A stretch of DNA of 8,551 bases from Candidatus Dadabacteria bacterium RIFCSPHIGHO2_12_FULL_53_21 (GTDB taxonomy: Bacteria > Desulfobacterota_D > UBA1144 > Nemesobacterales > UBA2774), in contig MFCJ01000155.1 of the NCBI GenBank assembly GCA_001775255.1, positions 3,056 to 11,606 on the forward strand. Direction: 5' to 3'. This document shows, one piece after another, positions 6,815 through 8,551 of this stretch. Position numbers and translations under genes: made by a program. Numbering within the stretch: the first letter of the stretch is position 1; each line of letters starts with the position of its first letter. The notes under the pieces were generated by a model. The model was not told the origin of the DNA and did not search any database. It saw only the letters and a program-made list of their open reading frames with translations.

Positions 6815-7081
6815 ATGATCGATAAGGAATTACTCGATATAATCGCCTGTCCCGAAACGAAGCAGGACCTGGTGCTTGCCGAGCCCGAGTTGATTGAAAA
6901 AATTAATCTGCTCATCGAGAAGGGAGAGGTGATGAACAGGTCAAAGCAGAAGGTTTCCGAAAAGATCGACGGCGGGCTAATACAAAAAGTAGACCGTAAA
7001 TACCTTTATCCGATAAGGGACCATATCCCCATACTCCTGATCGACGAGTCTATTCCTCTCGAAGCCCTCAATAACTCTTAA
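6815..7081 (+). CDS. Trm112/YcaR-family small protein (UPF0434-like)
   Basis: An 88-residue protein related to the Trm112 fold. Eukaryotic and archaeal Trm112 activates methyltransferases; the role of most bacterial YcaR-type members is not defined. The N-terminal block LLDIIACPETKQDL and the C-terminal block KYLYPIRDHIPILLIDE are the two family hallmarks. Between them is an insert (about residues 26-52, with IEKGEVMNRSKQKVSEKIDGG) that makes it longer than the 60-residue YcaR type. Only Cys13 of the potential zinc-binding set is present: the CPxC motif is CPET here, as in many bacterial members, so zinc binding is doubtful. ATG 6815 is preferred over GTG 6809 on Shine-Dalgarno position. It is divergent from the exported protein gene (about 108 nt between starts) and convergent with the nuclease-like lipoprotein gene. 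No methyltransferase gene is adjacent. Confidence 0.85.
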   Translation: MIDKELLDIIACPETKQDLVLAEPELIEKINLLIEKGEVMNRSKQKVSEKIDGGLIQKVDRKYLYPIRDHIPILLIDESIPLEALNNS

Positions 7082-7142
7082 CGACCTCGACCCCGTCGGC
7101 CGTCATCGAGTAAATTCCGCCCACGAGGATTTCTTCGTTACC
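7068..7142 (-). pseudogene. Possible gene remnant, C-terminal fragment (carbonic-anhydrase-like)
   Basis: On the minus strand, just downstream of the nuclease-like lipoprotein gene, one frame bounded by TGA codons reads GNEEILVGGIYSMTADGVEV, then VKSY and stop. Codon third positions are mostly G or C, like the genes around it, and the pattern V-G-G-I-Y-x-x-x-x-G-x-V resembles the last strand of beta-class carbonic anhydrases. No start or upstream part is present. It overlaps the final 14 bases of the Trm112-like gene. Weak evidence from only 24 codons; chance cannot be excluded. Confidence 0.25.
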
Positions 7143-7671
7143 TCAGCCAGGGCTGCTTCTCTTCCTCTATGATTTCGATTTCTTCGGGCGTTTCCTTTTT
7201 CTCCGCTCCGACAAATAGACTCATATATTTTTTATTGATCTCCTTTTTTACGGGCTCGGCGTAACCCTTCTCCAGAAGGAGGACATTCAGCATCTTCCCG
7301 CCGGGTACGAACACGTAGGCCGGTATATCCGCGATTTCTTTTTTCTGCTCCTTGCCGGGCTCGATCTTCACGAGCGTCCCTCTCCTCAGTATCGATTCGC
7401 AGTATTTTTTCGCTTCCTTTTCGCTCTCCGCCGGTATGCTGATCCCTATCAGCCTGATTTTTTCCATGTCCATATCAGGCGGCTGGCAAAAGAAGCTTTC
7501 TCCGTCCGCGACCCTCACGACGTCGCACGTGAAATATTCGTATTTGAGGAAATCCAGGTTGTCCGCGGCCTTTTCATACTTGCTGCATGCCGAAAGAAAA
7601 AGGAATGCGGATATCAGGAGCGTCTTTTTGATTGAGGGATATTTCCCTCTGCTCTGTGTAAATTTATTCAT
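7138..7671 (-). CDS. Lipoprotein with a staphylococcal-nuclease-like (TNase) domain, probably inactive
   Basis: A 177-residue predicted lipoprotein. Residues 1-16 are basic, 17-28 hydrophobic, and LSAC at 26-29 is a lipobox, so Cys29 would be lipidated. Residues 45-155 follow the SNase (PF00565) pattern: CDVVRVADGESFFC, then KIRLIGISIPAES, later AYVFVPGGKMLNVLLLEKGYAEP. Of the catalytic residues of staphylococcal nuclease (Arg35, Glu43, Arg87), the first aligns with Arg73; the second falls at Ala81 next to Glu82; and the third, normally in a DKYGR loop, is replaced by EIADIPAY. A calcium-binding Asp is also changed (DGD to DGE, VDTPE to ISIPA). Cys49 and Cys62 could form a disulfide. The tail is acidic. 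ATG 7671 gives a normal n-region; a GTG at 7689, 3 nt after the permease stop, is an alternative. Neither has a strong Shine-Dalgarno. The close spacing to the permease gene suggests one operon. A structural or binding role is inferred. Confidence 0.8.
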   Translation of the reverse strand: MNKFTQSRGKYPSIKKTLLISAFLFLSACSKYEKAADNLDFLKYEYFTCDVVRVADGESFFCQPPDMDMEKIRLIGISIPAESEKEAKKYCESILRRGTLVKIEPGKEQKKEIADIPAYVFVPGGKMLNVLLLEKGYAEPVKKEINKKYMSLFVGAEKKETPEEIEIIEEEKQPWLR

Positions 7672-7692
7672 GTTTTTATTCCGCTTCACTTT

Positions 7693-8544
7693 TTAGAGCC
7701 TGACCTTTACCTCACGCCATAAGAGTCCCAGTATAAAAAATACAGAAGCAGAGACCGCCATGGACGCGCCTGTAGGGATTGATAATACGAACGAAAAGAA
7801 ATATCCGAGCGTCGCCGATAGAGCGCCTATTATGACCGAAAGGGCGAAAACCAGCTTGAGCCTTTCCGTTAAAAATAGGGACGTGAGCGGCGGGAGGGCG
7901 AGGAATGAAAAGACGGGAAGGGCGCCCAAAGCCCTTGTCGCCACAGCGACCACGACTGCGATAGTAACCAGTATAGCGGTGTTTAGCGTCCTTACCGGAT
8001 ACTTGAATAACCGCGCCGTTTCTTCGTCGAATGAAACGAAAACGAAGTCTTTAAAGAATATGATGTGGATGACGACAGCCGCGAGGGCGACAGCCGGAAT
8101 GATGTACACGTCTTTCGGATCGACGACGACTGCGCTCCCGAAAAGTATATTGGCAATATCGTGGGCGCCCTTGGTAATCCGGTCTCCCAGGATTATTACC
8201 GCCCCCGAAGCGATTAAAAATCCGAACCCGATCACCCCTTCCTGGCTGATGCGGGAAAAGTCCCTCTTCATGGCAAAAAAGACGGCAGCCAGCGACGTAA
8301 GGACGGTCGAGAGGATGAAGGGGTGTATGAATGACGACATCGCGCCCATGCTGAACCCTTCCAGATAGAAGGAAAGGGCCACTCCGAAGCTCGATATTTG
8401 AGTGAGCGCCGCGCTTACGAATATTATTCTCCTTAGCACGACGTATACGCCCAGGAATCCGCAAACCGCTCCCGACACGGCCCCTACGATCATCGGGTCG
8501 CGCCAGAGGAAATAGCTGTTTATAAATTCTGACAAGATCCCCAT
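7693..8544 (-). CDS. ABC-3 family metal transporter permease (Zn/Mn type)
   Basis: Inner-membrane permease of an ABC importer for zinc, manganese or a related metal (PF00950, ZnuB/MntB/TroC type), 283 residues, the family's normal length, with about eight hydrophobic segments. Recognisable blocks are the early GAVSGAVCGFLGVYVVLRRI (residues 21-40), SAALTQISSFGVALSF (44-59), GSAVVVDP before the cytoplasmic loop (136-143), and the C-terminal GALPVFSFLALPPLTSLFL (207-225) with SIPTGASMAV (255-264). The D-x-x-S/A-H signature of many ZnuB/MntB proteins is SAALTQIS here, a variant that I believe also exists in other members, so the metal cannot be named. ATG 8544 is preceded by GCGTAA, which may be the stop of an upstream gene abutting this start; any Shine-Dalgarno lies outside the window. 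The ATPase and binding protein would be expected to the right. The nuclease-like lipoprotein gene follows directly. Confidence 0.9.
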   Translation of the reverse strand: MGILSEFINSYFLWRDPMIVGAVSGAVCGFLGVYVVLRRIIFVSAALTQISSFGVALSFYLEGFSMGAMSSFIHPFILSTVLTSLAAVFFAMKRDFSRISQEGVIGFGFLIASGAVIILGDRITKGAHDIANILFGSAVVVDPKDVYIIPAVALAAVVIHIIFFKDFVFVSFDEETARLFKYPVRTLNTAILVTIAVVVAVATRALGALPVFSFLALPPLTSLFLTERLKLVFALSVIIGALSATLGYFFSFVLSIPTGASMAVSASVFFILGLLWREVKVRL

Positions 8545-8551
8545 TTACGCT

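Noticed and set aside
7084..7130. Inverted repeats CTCGA/TCGAG (7086-7110) and CCTCG/CGAGG (7085-7128) as a terminator between convergent genes
   Set aside because: The loops are long, the stems only 5 bp and no T-tract follows; such short GC repeats are expected by chance in this composition.
7760..8368. 202-codon plus-strand open frame opposite the metal permease
   Set aside because: It is antisense to a well-supported membrane protein, and its Thr/Ala/Lys-rich translation has no family features or ribosome-binding site.

Overview
This is chromosomal DNA from a Gram-negative-type bacterium, dominated by core and housekeeping genes. The codon usage is moderately GC-rich, with many third-position G/C codons and frequent AGG arginine codons. 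Diderm features are an exported TldD-like protein, a lipoprotein with a lipobox and a second exported protein. The mix (uvrA tail, uppP, exported TldD, acs, rpmB, a ~90-residue Trm112-like protein, an ABC-3 metal permease) would fit a deltaproteobacterium-like or related uncultured lineage. The taxonomic guess is inference only. No insertion sequence, phage gene, CRISPR array, rRNA or intact tRNA was seen.

Region 1 (1-2771, + strand): the last codons of uvrA are followed after 1 nt by uppP (undecaprenyl-diphosphatase, TTG start with a strong Shine-Dalgarno). Next is a 134-nt gap and then a 575-residue exported TldD/PmbA-family metalloprotease. That gap contains a small hydrophobic ORF (972-1034) with a good ribosome-binding site. 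It ends 9 nt before the tldD-like start, which has no ribosome-binding site of its own, so translational coupling is possible.

Region 2 (2772-4930, + strand): a 203-nt gap holds the coding-like tail of a small membrane protein, cut off upstream by an in-frame TGA. It is followed by acs (acetyl-CoA synthetase), complete and with all expected motifs.

Region 3 (4959-6706, - strand): from right to left lie an exported two-domain protein of unknown function (5900-6706), rpmB for ribosomal protein L28 with its own promoter (5433-5672), and a DUF1232/YkvA-like small membrane protein (4959-5378).

Region 4 (6815-7081, + strand): a Trm112/YcaR-family small protein, transcribed divergently from the exported protein.

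Region 5 (7068-8551, - strand): an ABC-3 family metal permease (7693-8544) is followed closely by a lipoprotein with a staphylococcal-nuclease-like domain that appears to lack two of the three catalytic residues. Beyond it, a short coding-like fragment on the same strand looks like the decayed C-terminus of another gene, possibly a beta-carbonic anhydrase. The cognate ABC ATPase and binding protein would be expected just beyond the right edge.

No obvious new multi-gene system is present. The best leads are the degenerate nuclease lipoprotein next to the metal permease, the leader ORF before the exported TldD, and the two gene remnants.
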